Assembly: GCA_001414345.1 (NCBI GenBank)
Contig: LLCB01000435.1
Span: 1-37,192, forward strand
Length of the DNA stretch: 37,192 bases
Direction: 5' to 3'
From: Hymenoscyphus infarciens
Taxonomy: Eukaryota; Ascomycota; Leotiomycetes; Helotiales; Helotiaceae
Made by a program: the position numbers and the translations under genes. Under the pieces are notes generated by a model. It had not been told where the DNA came from and searched no databases. It saw only the letters and a list, made by a program, of their open reading frames with translations. Numbering within the stretch: the stretch's first letter is position 1; the number at the start of each line of letters is the position of its first letter. Below are positions 10,531-20,953 of this stretch, piece after piece.

Positions 10531-11325
10531 ATGGAACAAACTCCCGCTCAGAACCCACCTTTCTCTGCGTCCCTTCACAATGATGGGAAGAAGCACCTTC
10601 TCCTTGCAGCATCAGGCTCAGTAGCAACCATAAAAATACCCCTCATACTACAAACCCTCTCACACCACCCCTCCCTCTCCATCCTCCTCGTCCTCACCAA
10701 ATCAGCCACCAACTTTCTAGCAGGTCAAAGCCCTGAACAACCTGCCCTCCACTCCCTCCGTGGTATCCCAAACGTCGATGGCATTTTCCTAGATGAAGAC
10801 GAATGGGTGCATCCCTGGAAACGTGGAGGTGGAGTTCTACACATCGAGCTCAGACGATGGGCGGATATGCTCGTTATTGCGCCTTTGAGTGCAAATACTA
10901 TGGCGAAAGTTGTGGGTGGGATGGCGGATAATTTGCTAACGAGTGTGGTTCGGGCTTGGGATACTAGTGGCTTGGTGGAACAGTCTACTTCGGGTGGGGA
11001 GAGGAGGAGGAAGAGGATTTTGGTGGCGCCGGCGATGAATACTGCAGTAAGTAAACATTCCTTCTCCTGATTCCTCTGGTTTGAATGGATGGGGGAATGT
11101 TCCAAGCTCAGGACTTATTTATTGCAGATGTGGAGACATCCAATTACGAAAAGCCAGATCAGGATTCTGGAAGAGGAATGGGGCGTTGATGTTGAAGGGG
11201 GTTGGGTTGAAGTGTTGACACCACAGGAAAAGGAGCTGGTTTGTGGTGATGTCGGGGACGGGGCTATGAGGGAGTGGAAAGAAGTTGTGGAGGTCATTGA
11301 AGAACGAATGGGACTTGGCCGGTGA
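10531..11325 (+). CDS. Phosphopantothenoylcysteine decarboxylase (PPCDC), flavoprotein
   Basis: FMN enzyme that decarboxylates 4'-phospho-N-pantothenoylcysteine to 4'-phosphopantetheine, the third step of coenzyme A synthesis. It has 237 aa in two exons, 10531-11046 and 11128-11325, around a GTAAGT...TTGCAG intron. Family landmarks are all present: the N-terminal flavin-binding LLLAASGSVATIK (residues 23-35), the catalytic His in VLHIELRRWADMLVIAPLSANTM (His104, with Asn122 in the SANT motif), GGMADNLLTSVVRAWD, the PAMNTxMW substrate-recognition motif spanning the intron (167-174), and the active-site Cys in the VCGDVGDGAM flap (Cys211). Length and motif order fit HAL3/COAC-type PPCDC. In yeasts related proteins also act as Ppz1 phosphatase inhibitors, but that role depends on acidic tails; here there is no long acidic tail, so a plain enzyme is the better reading. 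Confidence 0.93.
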
Positions 11326-12098
11326 GGTGAGTTTGGGTATTCAAGACCAGCCTCTCCCAAATTCTCGATTGCGAAATGGAAAGCTTCAAAAACGGTTGCA
11401 TGCATTCTTCGATGAAGCGCAAGCAAGGGTATCAGCCATTTCTCTGCCCATCTACTTTACCAGGTAAGAATTGTTCATATAGTAGGTATTATCCCAGAAT
11501 GTTTAGAGGAACCAGAAATACGATTTCTTGATCCTTCTAGAGACTCTTGCATCACATTTGCAACTTGAGACATACCAAAGTAATAAGTTAGAGCAATCAC
11601 CACAAGAGAAAGAGAACAGAACAGACGCGCGAGTAAAAGAGGGGGAAGAGTCCTGGGTGGACTGGGTCGTACCTTCCTTCCCTCTCTTTGTCGCGACGGT
11701 GGTGGTGGTAAGAGGGAAGGACCCGTGAGCTGAGAGACGGGGTCAACAGGGAAGCAATGGAACGAACTCGACACCTCCAGCTCACACCTCACCTCACACC
11801 TTACACCTCACACCTTACACCTCACACCTTACACCTCACACCTTACACCTTACCTACCCGGCTCTGAAAACTTCCCTCCAGATCCGAGTCAGAACCTTCT
11901 GTCTTGGAGGTATACCTTACTCAACTGTCTACATCATTCCCTTTTCTCATAGTCTCCCGTCGGTACTCTGTTGGCTCTTTCTCCCCCGGTTCCCCCTCTC
12001 CTTCCCTTGGGATGCGACTTCCACAGTTTGGACAACAAACGCGAACCCTCTAAGATACCTCAACCTTTGCTCTTAAGGTAGGCGGTAGAAATTTCATC
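11326..12098. other. Intergenic region and leader of coiled-coil gene; no gene supported
   Basis: This holds the PPCDC 3' region and the promoter/leader of the next gene. Overlapping short frames on both strands lack motifs. A 14-bp tandem repeat lies at 11782-11856, and pyrimidine-rich tracts lie at 11938-12005, typical of fungal core promoters. Confidence 0.5.
11782..11856. repeat. 14-bp tandem repeat (CTCACACCTTACAC)n
   Basis: About five copies of a 14-bp unit, itself two related 7-mers (CTCACAC and CTTACAC), lie 240-320 bp upstream of the coiled-coil gene's start codon. The copies are nearly perfect, so the repeat is young and probably length-variable. Confidence 0.85.
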
Positions 12099-13046
12099 AT
12101 GGAGCATCGTCCAAAACCCCTCCGCAGATCAGTGGACTTCGTTCCCCATGACCCCAATGCAGACCCAGCGCCAACTCACCGCAAAGCCGTTCGAAAAGCC
12201 CCTGAAACGGATCAACCAGCTAAGAAGCATTCGAAATCAAAACAAATTGTCTCCATCGCAGGCGTCTTGAAGAAAAAATCCAGAGTTCCACCTCGAAGAC
12301 GCAATAGTCGCAGAGAGCCAACCCCAGAGCCTACATTGTTGGATGACGTTCGAGGTACGCGTTTCTACGCACAATCAGCCTGGCATGCATCACTGATATT
12401 GGTTAGAGGGCGTCGAAGACGCGCGCGACGCAATCCTTGTCAACGCCGAAGCAACCTTTGACAAAAGCTACCGAACCTTCACCACGAAACTCAAGCAACT
12501 CCAAAGCGGCGACGCGGAATTCCTCGGGGTCATAGACGACATATTCCACACTCTCTCCGGACCCATTGAAGAGGAGAAAATCATCATCGAAATCACCAAT
12601 AGTGATGGCAGCGAGGAATTCCACACTTTTGCAATTGGACTGCGCGTGGCTGCATTCAAGAGTCTTATCGAAAAGGAAGAAGCTAAGCAGAAGGAGTTGT
12701 GGAAGCAATGGGATGAACTCCAGAATGAGTACATCGAGCTGGGGGTTGAAGTGTTTGGCGAGAAGCCTTTTGGTGAGGAGGCGAAGCTTGTGAAGGGGAA
12801 GCAAAAGGGGTATAAGAAGGAGATGGAGTTGTTGGACTTGGAACTTAAGACTAGGGTTGAGGAGTTGGAGGAGGAGGTTTCGGGCATTCCGGTGGAGTAT
12901 TTGAAGAAATGGAAGACATCGGAGAAGGTACGGTTGTATGGTGTTGAAGTGATGGATGTTACGCTGACTTGTTTTCTTTGCAGGAGCTGGACGCCTTGAT
13001 GAAGAAGGAGCAGGCCAGATTGCTTACGGCTTTGCTTGCGGAGTAA
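12099..13046 (+). CDS. Coiled-coil protein of unknown function, 279 aa
   Basis: I do not recognise a named family. Three exons: 12099-12354, 12407-12927 and 12984-13046, with introns of 52 and 56 bp (GTACGC...TTAG and GTACGG...TTGCAG). All three junctions keep one open frame. Residues 1-85 are basic, Pro-rich and probably disordered (KAVRKAPETDQPAKKHSKSK, KKKSRVPPRRRNSRREPTPEP), with short Lys/Arg clusters that could be nuclear localisation signals. From about residue 87 the protein becomes helical: an acidic segment (GVEDARDAILVNAEATFDKS), then two Glu/Lys/Leu-rich stretches with heptad-like spacing (about 167-197 and 210-245) and a short helical tail (ELDALMKKEQARLLTALLAE). The plan, basic tail plus coiled coils, resembles small kinetochore or chromatin scaffold proteins, but that is only a resemblance. 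Confidence 0.82.
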
Positions 13047-13782
13047 TGGTCAGTACATTTTATGGCTGCGGGGGTACAAATTTGCAAGGATGATTCTATA
13101 TGTTGTAGAGAATTGCGGAGGAAAGGAAAATAATTGGCAATCGTAGCTATAGGTTCAAGGATAAGAGGCTGAGGAGAGATAGAACGCGTACTTATTTGCA
13201 TATCGGGGGTTGTTTTTTACTATACACTTTACCTAGCTAATTGCTTCAAATAGATACTCCTGGACCAAGTACTCACATGCTCGATGAGGTAGGGGATTCA
13301 AGCATCTGTTAGGCCCGTTTTGATCTTGTCATGTATCAACTAGTTTGGACAACCGATCCAAGACTTGGACATTGCCTTGAATTGATGAAGTCAAATCAAG
13401 TCACCTGCTCTTTCTGAATAGAGTAGGTAATTTGGTCTCGAGCACTCTAAAAGTTGCTCGAGTTTGGAGACGGGAAATCAACTGAGAAATAACCAAAGTA
13501 TCTATAGAGAGCCTGAATCAAACGAGTTTAGCATACTTGAAATTCTTGGCTCTCTCCCTGATGTAATTGGTATATAACAAACAGCTTAGATTCCTGGTCC
13601 CACTCTGTCGTAAGACTTACGTAACTTTCAGGAGACTTGTAGTCAAACGCGGTCGAGGTTTCGACAGATTCGGGAGATGATGTCTTGATTTTCTTCTAAA
13701 TGGTTGGGTTACGACGAGTTGTGAATGGAAAATGGAAAATGGAATCTGGAATCAAGCGTGGGTGAAGTGGAGACTTAGAGAA

Positions 13783-13799
13783 TGAGAGAGAGAGAGAAT

Positions 13800-13831
<32 letters not shown>

Positions 13832-13838
13832 GGGGGGC
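13783..13838. repeat. (GA)n microsatellite
   Basis: A mostly perfect GA dinucleotide tract of about 50 bp, interrupted by AATG and followed by a run of seven G. On the minus strand it is a CT tract. It is not in a gene. Confidence 0.9.
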
Positions 13839-14090
13839 AATTCTTAGAGTGTGATTCATGTATTGAGATGGCCTTTCTCTCTGGGTACGGATAGATTTGT
13901 TTTTGTAAGTGAGATTTAGGGCAATTGCATGTATTTTCCAAGGAGTTTTAGAGGAGGGGGAACTCGGTCTCTGGTGTAATACTCACGCTTTCCGAGAGGA
14001 TTGGAGGAAGGGAAGGGTGGTAGACGCAAACTCTAGGTAAGTCTTACGTGGAAGAAAAAACACGCCCTTTTGAGGCACGGGCCACCCCAA

Positions 14091-14135
14091 CTGTGAAGTC
14101 TGTGAAGTTTGTGAAGTCTGTGAAGTCTGTAAAGT
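14091..14135. repeat. 9-bp tandem repeat (CTGTGAAGT)x5
   Basis: Five consecutive copies of CTGTGAAGT with single-base differences in copies 3 and 5. Non-coding context. Confidence 0.85.
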
Positions 14136-14221
14136 CGTAAAAATAGAGGAATGAGTTCGATTGATTTCTAAAAGTGTCTTTGGAAAGTGTGTGAGGTGGA
14201 AGAGATTTCAAGTAAGTGAGG

Positions 14222-14255
14222 TGGTTGTTGTTGTTGTTGTTGTTGTTATTGTTGT
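14222..14255. repeat. (GTT)n trinucleotide tract
   Basis: About ten GTT units with one ATT interruption, in intergenic DNA. Confidence 0.85.
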
Positions 14256-15185
14256 CCTTGTGAGACTAGGAGGTTTGGGTGTGGCGGGCGGGTGCCTCGT
14301 AAAGCTCTGGATCTAAACTGCCAGAACCAGAAAACACCACAAGGAACCCCGGGTCGTTAGGATGCCGAGGCCTGGTCCTCGAAAGTGAAGGATTACCTAC
14401 GAGCAACCATTGGAAGCAAGAGGCGACAACTTCCCGAAAGATCTCGCCTCTTACATCATATGCCGGCACAAGATTTTCCCCTGGAAACAATTTTAGGTAT
14501 GAGTTGAGTCTAGGCCCACAATACGAGATCTACAGTAAGGTTATTTTTAACCCTATCGAGCGCGATCAAGTGGCGAGCCTCGCCTCATCCATTTGCTTTT
14601 TTACAAAGATCTCGAGTCTCATTATGTCTAGACTCGTATTGATGAATGGCACATTCGCCCTGAATGATCCGGAAAATCAAATCCTCAATTATCACTCATC
14701 AACGGCTGGTTTTCAGGCTGCTAGCAAAGGCCTAAATTTAGGCACGGATACCTTGAACATAAGCACGGCGGAACAACTCTCCCTAGACTCAAAACTACCT
14801 AGTCGGCGAATCGACCTCCAAGCAAAGCAAGTCTAAGCTGCGCCCCCATCATTACCCCCCTAATTTGCGTTGCGGTACGGAGTTTTGATGCATAAGTGGC
14901 CAAAACTGTGCCAGAACTAGGTGAGCACATACCGCATTGCCAAGTAAGGCCCGAATGCGCGGTATGAGAGTAGGAAGTAGTTGCGGCACAGGAGATTGTG
15001 AATATCTTCACATTTCTTATATTTAATGGGAACGTTGTCCCCCTTCTCTTTTATTCTCTCCACCCTTTTAGTTAAGAACCGAAAACATCACATTCGTTGA
15101 ATAACACACACTCGCTTTCAAGAACTATCTCGAAACTTACACTTCTCACTCTCTACATAGCATTACTTAATTCATACTCATCAAA

Positions 15186-15839
15186 ATGTACTCTTCATTC
15201 GCACTGCTTGCTTTGGCAACCCTTGCACTCGCAAAGACCGATATTGGAGGATGCTCACAGACTACCACCCTCAACCAATACGGAAACAGCGTTATCGGAT
15301 ATTACGTCCCAGGAACCGGAGAGATCTGTGAGATTCTCGATTGCGGTGGTGGACGTGCTCCTCCAAAGACCACTGTTCCTGGATGCGCTGCTTATGAGGG
15401 AACTTCCACCTATTCTCCAAAATACCTTTCCCTCGGACCCGCCACCACTACCAGTTCGACACCATCTTCAACTCCTGTCGTCGAAAAGTCAACTCTGACA
15501 TCCGCACAATCCGCTCAAGCTACATCCACGGCAGCTTCTTCAAGTGCCAGTGCCAGCGCTCCTGCTGTAACAAGCTCAGCAGTTGTTTCTACCAGTGCTT
15601 CGATCCAAAGTAGCTCAACTTTGACAACGCCTGCAAGCGTATCATCCTCAGCAGCAGCCAGTGGTTCTTCATCCAAGCTCAGCACAGTCACTACTTCTTC
15701 AGCAACTGCTGCTAGCAACGGAACAACTTCTGGTTCTACACCTTCTCCAATCCAAGCAGTACCAAACTCCGCCATGGGCTCCCTCAATGCTATGGGCGGT
15801 CTCATGGTTGTTGCTGCCGGTTTCGCTATCCTCCTATAA
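15186..15839 (+). CDS. Secreted Ser/Thr-rich cell-wall protein with GPI-anchor signal
   Basis: Single-exon gene for 217 aa. Residues 1-16 are a clear signal peptide (MYSSFALLALATLALA, likely cleavage after Ala16). A small N-terminal domain of about 55 residues has four cysteines (23, 48, 53, 67) and the memorable block GEICEILDCGGGRAPPKTTVPGC; two disulfides are likely. From about 85 to 190 the chain is almost only Ser, Thr, Ala and Pro, a heavily O-mannosylated stalk. The C-terminus ends in a hydrophobic, uncharged tail after a small-residue region (PNSAMGS, likely omega site near 194-198, then LMVVAAGFAILL), the pattern of a GPI attachment signal. It is therefore a cell-wall or plasma-membrane surface protein of the kind common in Pezizomycotina. 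The biochemical role is unknown. Start chosen at the ATG that gives the signal peptide; it follows an AAAATG context. Confidence 0.88.
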   Translation: MYSSFALLALATLALAKTDIGGCSQTTTLNQYGNSVIGYYVPGTGEICEILDCGGGRAPPKTTVPGCAAYEGTSTYSPKYLSLGPATTTSSTPSSTPVVEKSTLTSAQSAQATSTAASSSASASAPAVTSSAVVSTSASIQSSSTLTTPASVSSSAAASGSSSKLSTVTTSSATAASNGTTSGSTPSPIQAVPNSAMGSLNAMGGLMVVAAGFAILL

Positions 15840-16728
15840 CCGAACTCATCGACGAAGAGATTGAACCGAACAAAACACACGAGGGAAATTCAACCACCAA
15901 GATGAATACAGCATCAAGTCGATGATCTGGGAAAGGACAACAGAACCTTCGACGAAATACTTTGACAAGGAAAGAAAGACATCGCAGATGGACTGGGTGG
16001 TGTAAATTGTACTGTACGGAAACGAAAACTGTCATTACCAGCTTGGCGTGTATGATGTATGATGAAGAATGAGAAGAGAGTGGTCTACCGAGACCAAAAA
16101 TATAATAAATAATTAATATCATTGAAATCTAAACACGAACTTTGATCAAGCGGATGAGTGATAGAACATAAAGTAAAGTAAGTGATTGAGTACGAAATAT
16201 TTGCAGAAATAAAGGTTCGCTCGCGAGGGAGTAAATTCCGGGTGCCTGACTCGTTGTTCCAGCTTCCTAGGGCAATTCAAGTAAAATCTCCTCAAAATAT
16301 GGAGCAACCAAGTTCTGGGCTGATAATTTATGAAGCAAGAAAGTTAGGACAACGAGATACATTACTGCGAGGCTCGTTGCATTCGAATGTCTCCCCAAGC
16401 ACTGACGAATATTGAACGAGACACTTGTCGTCGGGCTCTATCGATATAACTTCGCTGTTGAAATTGACTGAAGGTACTTGAAAGAAAGGGCAGTACTCCC
16501 ATCCGTAGTAACATGAGCTGTTCATGGAATCAATTTGACAATGAGCGGAAGATGGGTCCGAAATATTGCTCTTCAAGATAGGAGCCTGACATGCCTGAAA
16601 AAGAAGGAAACCAGGCGCTTTTAGATAGTACGGTGACCAGATCTGCACAGTTGGTCTCTGAATTATTTCCAGAGCCTCGCGACTTGGGGCGAAGCTCTTA
16701 ATCATTGCCCATTGAACATACATTTTCA
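15840..16728. other. Intergenic: 3' region of secreted-protein gene and upstream of uL29m
   Basis: About 890 bp. A likely polyadenylation region (AATAAATAATTAATATCATTG) sits at about 16100-16125. A 137-codon open frame on the minus strand (16741-16328) overlaps the uL29m start and has no recognisable motif, so I do not call it a gene. Confidence 0.5.
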
Positions 16729-17574
16729 ATGGCCACTCCAACTACTATACGGCCAATGGCGAAACGGCTATTAAGAGCCAGTATCGCACAAAATGTCCCA
16801 CCAACCTTTCTCCTCCCATCCCTCATGGCTCCCGCTCAACAAAGCTCTCCCTTCTCCAGCACCTCGACCTCCTTATTCCCTCGGGACATGAACCGCCAAC
16901 GAGGTGTATCTTCACAAAGGCATACCGGTCTTCGTCAACCAGTGTCTGTTTCCAAGACGGAACTCCCGAAACCAGTACTCGATCCCGCGAAACGACCCCA
17001 GGTGGAAGTTGATGAGAATCACGGATTATGGCAATTCTTCCAAAGAAAGGACAAACCATTCAGCACACCCATAGAATTATCTGAACATGGCAGAGCCTGG
17101 ACTGTGGAGGAATTGAGACAAAAGAGCTTCGAGGATTTACATGCGTTATGGTGGGTTTGCTGCAAAGAGAGGAACAGGATCGCAACGGAGACTTTTGAAA
17201 GACAACGAGTGAAGGCGGGCGCTGGAGACAGAGAAGCTGGGCAAAGAGATTTTATGGTGAGTCTGCCGTGATTGGCATGGAGTTTTAAGGACTCGTGGTG
17301 GCTAATACATTTTCTTCAGGTGAGGAGAACGATGAGAGGCATCAAGCACACCTTGACGGAGAGATACTACGCTTATAGAGAGGCCAATGTGCTTCTGCAC
17401 CATGACGAAGAGATTGATACTTCTGGAGAAGGACCACCATATAACCCTAAAGCGGATGTTTTTGAAGAGGAGGTTCCGGAGGAGATGGAGGCAGCTGGTG
17501 AATCGGGAGAGAAAACAGATATTCCCCCGCTAGCTGCTATGGAGAAGGGAACTGTGGTTGAGAAGACCATTTGA
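16729..17574 (+). CDS. Mitochondrial large-subunit ribosomal protein uL29m (MrpL4/MRPL47)
   Basis: Component of the mitochondrial 54S ribosomal subunit, homologue of bacterial uL29, which sits at the peptide exit tunnel. It has 260 aa in two exons, 16729-17256 and 17320-17574, with a GTGAGT...TTCAG intron of 63 bp. The start at 16729 gives a mitochondrial presequence ([20 protein letters not shown], basic and hydroxylated); an upstream in-frame ATG at 16705 would add MPIEHTFS and place an acidic residue at the front, so it is less likely. The family core is [13 protein letters not shown] (about 98-110), then [20 protein letters not shown] followed by [12 protein letters not shown] (about 123-154), the uL29 helical hairpin. 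The second exon continues with [20 protein letters not shown]. The C-terminal extension is acidic and Pro-rich, as in fungal members. Identity is strong at family level. Confidence 0.92.
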
Positions 17575-18011
17575 AGGATGGTATGTGCTTGATCATTTCA
17601 CTGGAGGGGTGTAAATTATGATGTGTAAGAAGCTTCGCATCAAGTATGGTTGAAAAATCTTCCAGCTTGATTGTGGAAGTGTAAAAAAGATATACTGTAT
17701 AATAAATGGCATGAACTAGGTTCCAAATTCAAGAGGATAAATAAGATATCAGAATTGAGCGAAGTCGACGATGCATATTTGCCAGCAGCATGAACAGCAT
17801 AAACATTTTGACATTTTGAGACAAGCTCCAGTTTCCACCAAGGAGCGGTCACTACGCGAGCTCCGGGAACCAATCAAGAAGAATGCCCTTGCCCAATAGA
17901 CAACACCTCACCACCTCACCCACCATAACCTTGGACGCTTTCTCTCATTTTAGTGCCTCTTGGAACATCAACTCCTATTCATCTTACTACTTACACATCT
18001 AAACCGTCACT
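17575..18011. promoter_or_regulatory. uL29m-GDI intergenic region with GDI promoter
   Basis: About 440 bp between tandem genes. It has a CCAAT pentamer at 17870-17874, about 140 bp upstream of the GDI start, the usual distance for fungal CCAAT boxes, and a CT-rich leader (17930-18010). No gene is seen in it. Confidence 0.45.
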
Positions 18012-19788
18012 ATGGATGAAATCGCCCCCGAATACGATGTTGTCGTTCTTGGAACAGGTAGGCTCAAATAAACCCCGCTGCGGGGCAGGATTTGGCTGAC
18101 AGGAAATAGGTCTGACGGAATGTGTGCTCTCTGGGTATGCAAGCCTTGGAATAGCTTGGAGATGAGTTAGAAGGAGCCGGCTAATACTCTATACAGTGTT
18201 CTGAGTGTCAAGGGCAAGAAGGTGCTGCACATTGATCGCAACGATCATTACGGAGGGTACGCTGAAACCCCACTCTGTTACTCTATTAAAGCAAACGAAC
18301 TAACCCAAGAATAGCGAGGCGGCTTCAATCAACATCGAGGCAGTAAGTTGCAGTCTATATATGCGATCTGCGAACCATTCTGACCTTCCCTAGCTCTTCA
18401 AGAAGTACGGAAACTACAACAAGGGGGAGGAGCCATGGAAGAAGTATGGGCGCGTCAACGACTGGAACATCGATCTCGTACCAAAACTCCTCATGTCCTC
18501 GGGCGAATTAACGAATATCCTCGTATCTACCGATGTCACAAGATATCTCGAATTCAAACAGGTTGCTGGCAGCTACGTGCAACAGGGTGCTGGTGCAAAG
18601 GCAACTGTCGCCAAGGTTCCTTCAGATGCCGGTGAGGCGCTGAGGTCTTCGTTGATGGGCATATTCGAGAAAAGAAGAATGAAGTCATTTATTGAGTGGA
18701 TTGGCACATTCAACGAAGCTAATTCCGCAGATCACAAAGGTTGGTTACCATGATTCCATGGTTTATGGCACAGTCTGACGATTACAGGACTAAGCATGGG
18801 ATCTTGCACAATGAAGGACGTTTATGACAAATTTGGACTTGAGGCTGGAACTCGGGATTTCATTGGTCATGCTATGGCTCTCTACCAAACAGATGCATAC
18901 GTGACCCAGGTCGGAGGGGCCCCAGCAGCAATCGAACGAATCAAGCTTTACGGCAACTCTGTTTCCCGTTACGGAAAATCCCCATACATCTACCCCCTCT
19001 ACGGTCTCGGAGAACTTCCTCAGGGATTTGCTCGTTTGTCGGCCATTTATGGTGGAACATACATGCTCAACACCAACATCGACGAGTTCATTTATGATGG
19101 AGACAAGGTTACTGGAATCAAGGCCACTATGGAGGATAGAGGAGGAGAGGAGCCAATGAAGTTCACCACCAAGTGCAAGAAGATCCTTGCTGATCCTTCA
19201 TACTTCCCTGGAAAGGTCCAAGTTACTGGCCAACTTTTGAAGGCTATCTGTATCTTGAACCATCCTCTTGCTGGTACCGACAACTCCGATTCGGTTCAGT
19301 TGATCATTCCTCAATCCCAAGTTGGACGAAAACACGGTATGTACTTATGATATCTCGAGGAGTCTGGACTAACCAAGATAGATATCTACATCGCCGTTGT
19401 TTCCAACTCCCACAATGTTTGCCCCAAGGGTTACTACATTGCCATTGTCTCCACCATCGCCGAGACATCCGCAAACCACCACCTTGAGCTTGCACCAGGA
19501 TTCGAGCGTCTCGGGAAGATTGAAGAGAAGTTCATGGTAAGTTACTATTCAAAGTTTGCTTAGAACACTTGACTGACAAAAATAAAACAGGGTCCACCAA
19601 TTCCACTCTACTCGCCTCTTGAGAGCGGAGCCAACGACAACATCTTCATCTCCAAATCTTACGATGCTACCAGTCATTTCGAGACTACCACAGATGATGT
19701 CCGAGATGTTTACCGACGTGCTGAGGGACACGAACTTGTTGTTGAGGGCTTGAGAGAAGGAACCAACCTTGTTGGTGGAGAAGAGTAA
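18012..19788 (+). CDS. GDI1: Rab GDP-dissociation inhibitor (GDI)
   Basis: Extracts GDP-bound, prenylated Rab/Ypt GTPases from membranes and recycles them through the cytosol, needed for secretion and hyphal growth. The model gives 468 aa in eight exons: 18012-18057, 18110-18134, 18197-18256, 18315-18342, 18394-18739, 18788-19336, 19382-19536 and 19591-19788. All introns are short GT-AG, and every junction preserves the frame. Conserved regions are intact: EYDVVVLGTGLTECVLSG (dinucleotide-fold start and Rab-binding platform), KKVLHIDRNDHYGGEAASIN, NIDLVPKLLMSSGELTNILV, and YGLGELPQGFARLSAIYGG (about 240-258). The C-terminus (NLVGGEE) has no CAAX box and the length fits GDI rather than the longer REP/Rab escort proteins. 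The short first exons, including 25- and 28-nt microexons, make automated models of this gene error-prone. Confidence 0.96.
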
Positions 19789-19974
19789 GGGTGTTCTGGG
19801 GGGATTATGATGCAATAACAGCTACAGTATATAGGTAGGCCACGCCAGAAGCGCAGCGGGAGGAATTTGATTATTTCGAGCATTGGTAAAGCTAGGTTAG
19901 GTTATGAAATTGAAATGACTGAAATGTTCTTTTTTGAATTTGGATTTGGGTTGTTTGATACTTTTGGGCAATTA

Positions 19975-20865
19975 CAGTGAGTTGTAAGTTAAGCTTCCCT
20001 TGTTTTAAAGAGCCGAGAAAAGCTGAAAAAAGTTTAAAAAAAGAACTAGGAAAAGCGTCTCTAATACCCCTCCCCCCCTCCTCTTTGTCTAGATTAAGGA
20101 CTCTCTATTACTCTCTATTACTCTCTATCTTCTTCTTTATCTCTATAATCCTCTCTACCTAGAGTATTATAGTAGTTCTCTTTAAATATAGCTATTAAGT
20201 ATTCTTTATAAGCCTTCTTATCCTTCTCTCTTACCTCGACCTTTTTATATATCCTTTATATCTCTTATACTTAGAACTTCCTCTCTTTAATCTACTCCTC
20301 CTCCTCTCTCCTCTTCTTCTCTACCTCTCTTCTTCTCTCCTTTACTTCTCTCCTTTACTTCTCTCCTTTACTTCTCTCCTTTACTTCTCTTCTCCTCCTC
20401 TCTTCTCTTCTTCTCTCCTTTACTTCTCTCCTTATCTTTACCTCTCTTCTTCTATCTTCCTCCTTCTCTCTATACTACTCTATCTTCTTTAACCTCTCTC
20501 TTCTCCTCTTCCTCTCCCTCTCCTCCTCCTCCTTCTCTTATCTATATTATTATTATTAAAAGTAGGTAGCGTTTTAAGCTATAATAAACTCTTAATATAA
20601 GAGGCTAAAATTAGTAAAGTATTTATTAAAGAGAAGTTGAATATACTCCTTACTTTAATTAAAGTTATCTATACTTTCTTAGAGGTTAGTAGCGTTATTA
20701 CTATCTAGAATAGTACTAAGAATTAGGTTCTTTCTATATTAAGTAAGTTATAGAGCTATTATTATAATAAATAGAGAAGAGATTTTAAGAGATAGACTTT
20801 TTAGAACTTTTTTTTAGCTTTTCTCTACTTTTTAAAACTAGAGAAGCTTAACTTATAACTCACTA
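19975..20865. mobile_element. Non-autonomous Tc1/mariner-type DNA transposon remnant (891 bp)
   Basis: The two ends are inverted repeats of about 60 bp. The left end begins CAGTGAGTTGTAAGTTAAGC at 19975; the right end, read on the minus strand from 20865, begins TAGTGAGTTATAAGTTAAGC. Differences are mainly C-to-T, as RIP would give. The element is flanked by TA on both sides (19973-19974 and 20866-20867), the target duplication of Tc1/mariner/pogo elements. No transposase frame remains. The interior is strongly pyrimidine-rich on the plus strand; on the minus strand it would encode Glu/Lys/Arg-rich peptide, like the charged C-terminal tails of fungal pogo-type transposases, which suggests an internally deleted autonomous copy (inference). 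The right half is more RIP-degraded than the left. Confidence 0.82.
20328..20392. repeat. 13-bp tandem repeat (TTTACTTCTCTCC)n within the DNA transposon
   Basis: About four to five copies of a 13-bp pyrimidine-rich unit inside the inverted-repeat element. The unit is not a multiple of three, so it cannot have been kept in one coding frame and probably arose after loss of function. Confidence 0.8.
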
Positions 20866-20909
20866 TAGCTTTCTATTTGAAATAATTTATATTTAGCTGT
20901 GGGCTAAGG

Positions 20910-20948
20910 AAAAAATTTTGCTATTCCTAGTAATAGCTATAATTTTTT
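20910..20948. repeat. Imperfect hairpin
   Basis: AAAAAATTTTGCTATT at 20910 pairs with AATAGCTATAATTTTTT ending at 20948, around a CCTAGT loop, 16-bp arms with mismatches. It lies 43 bp outside the DNA transposon. Confidence 0.7.
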
Positions 20949-20953
20949 CATCC

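Larger units (their letters stand above)
13047..15185. other. 2.1-kb intergenic region; simple repeats, no gene supported
   Basis: No reading frame here has a recognisable motif or a plausible intron-exon structure. The stretch contains a (GA)n tract, a 9-bp tandem repeat and a GTT tract. The last 150 bp before 15186 are pyrimidine- and A-rich and form a likely promoter/leader for the secreted protein gene. Confidence 0.5.

Noticed and set aside
13783..14255. Simple-repeat cluster considered as a CRISPR-like or satellite array
   Set aside because: Units are 2, 3 and 9 bp without spacers; ordinary microsatellites, and CRISPR arrays are not expected in a fungal nuclear genome.
15515..15880. 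Ala/Glu/Val-rich minus-strand frame of 121 codons
   Set aside because: Antisense shadow of the Ser/Thr/Ala repeats in the secreted protein gene.
16328..16741. 137-codon open frame on the minus strand overlapping the uL29m start
   Set aside because: No recognisable motif, overlaps the promoter and first codons of a solid gene, and has no sign of its own promoter or codon bias.
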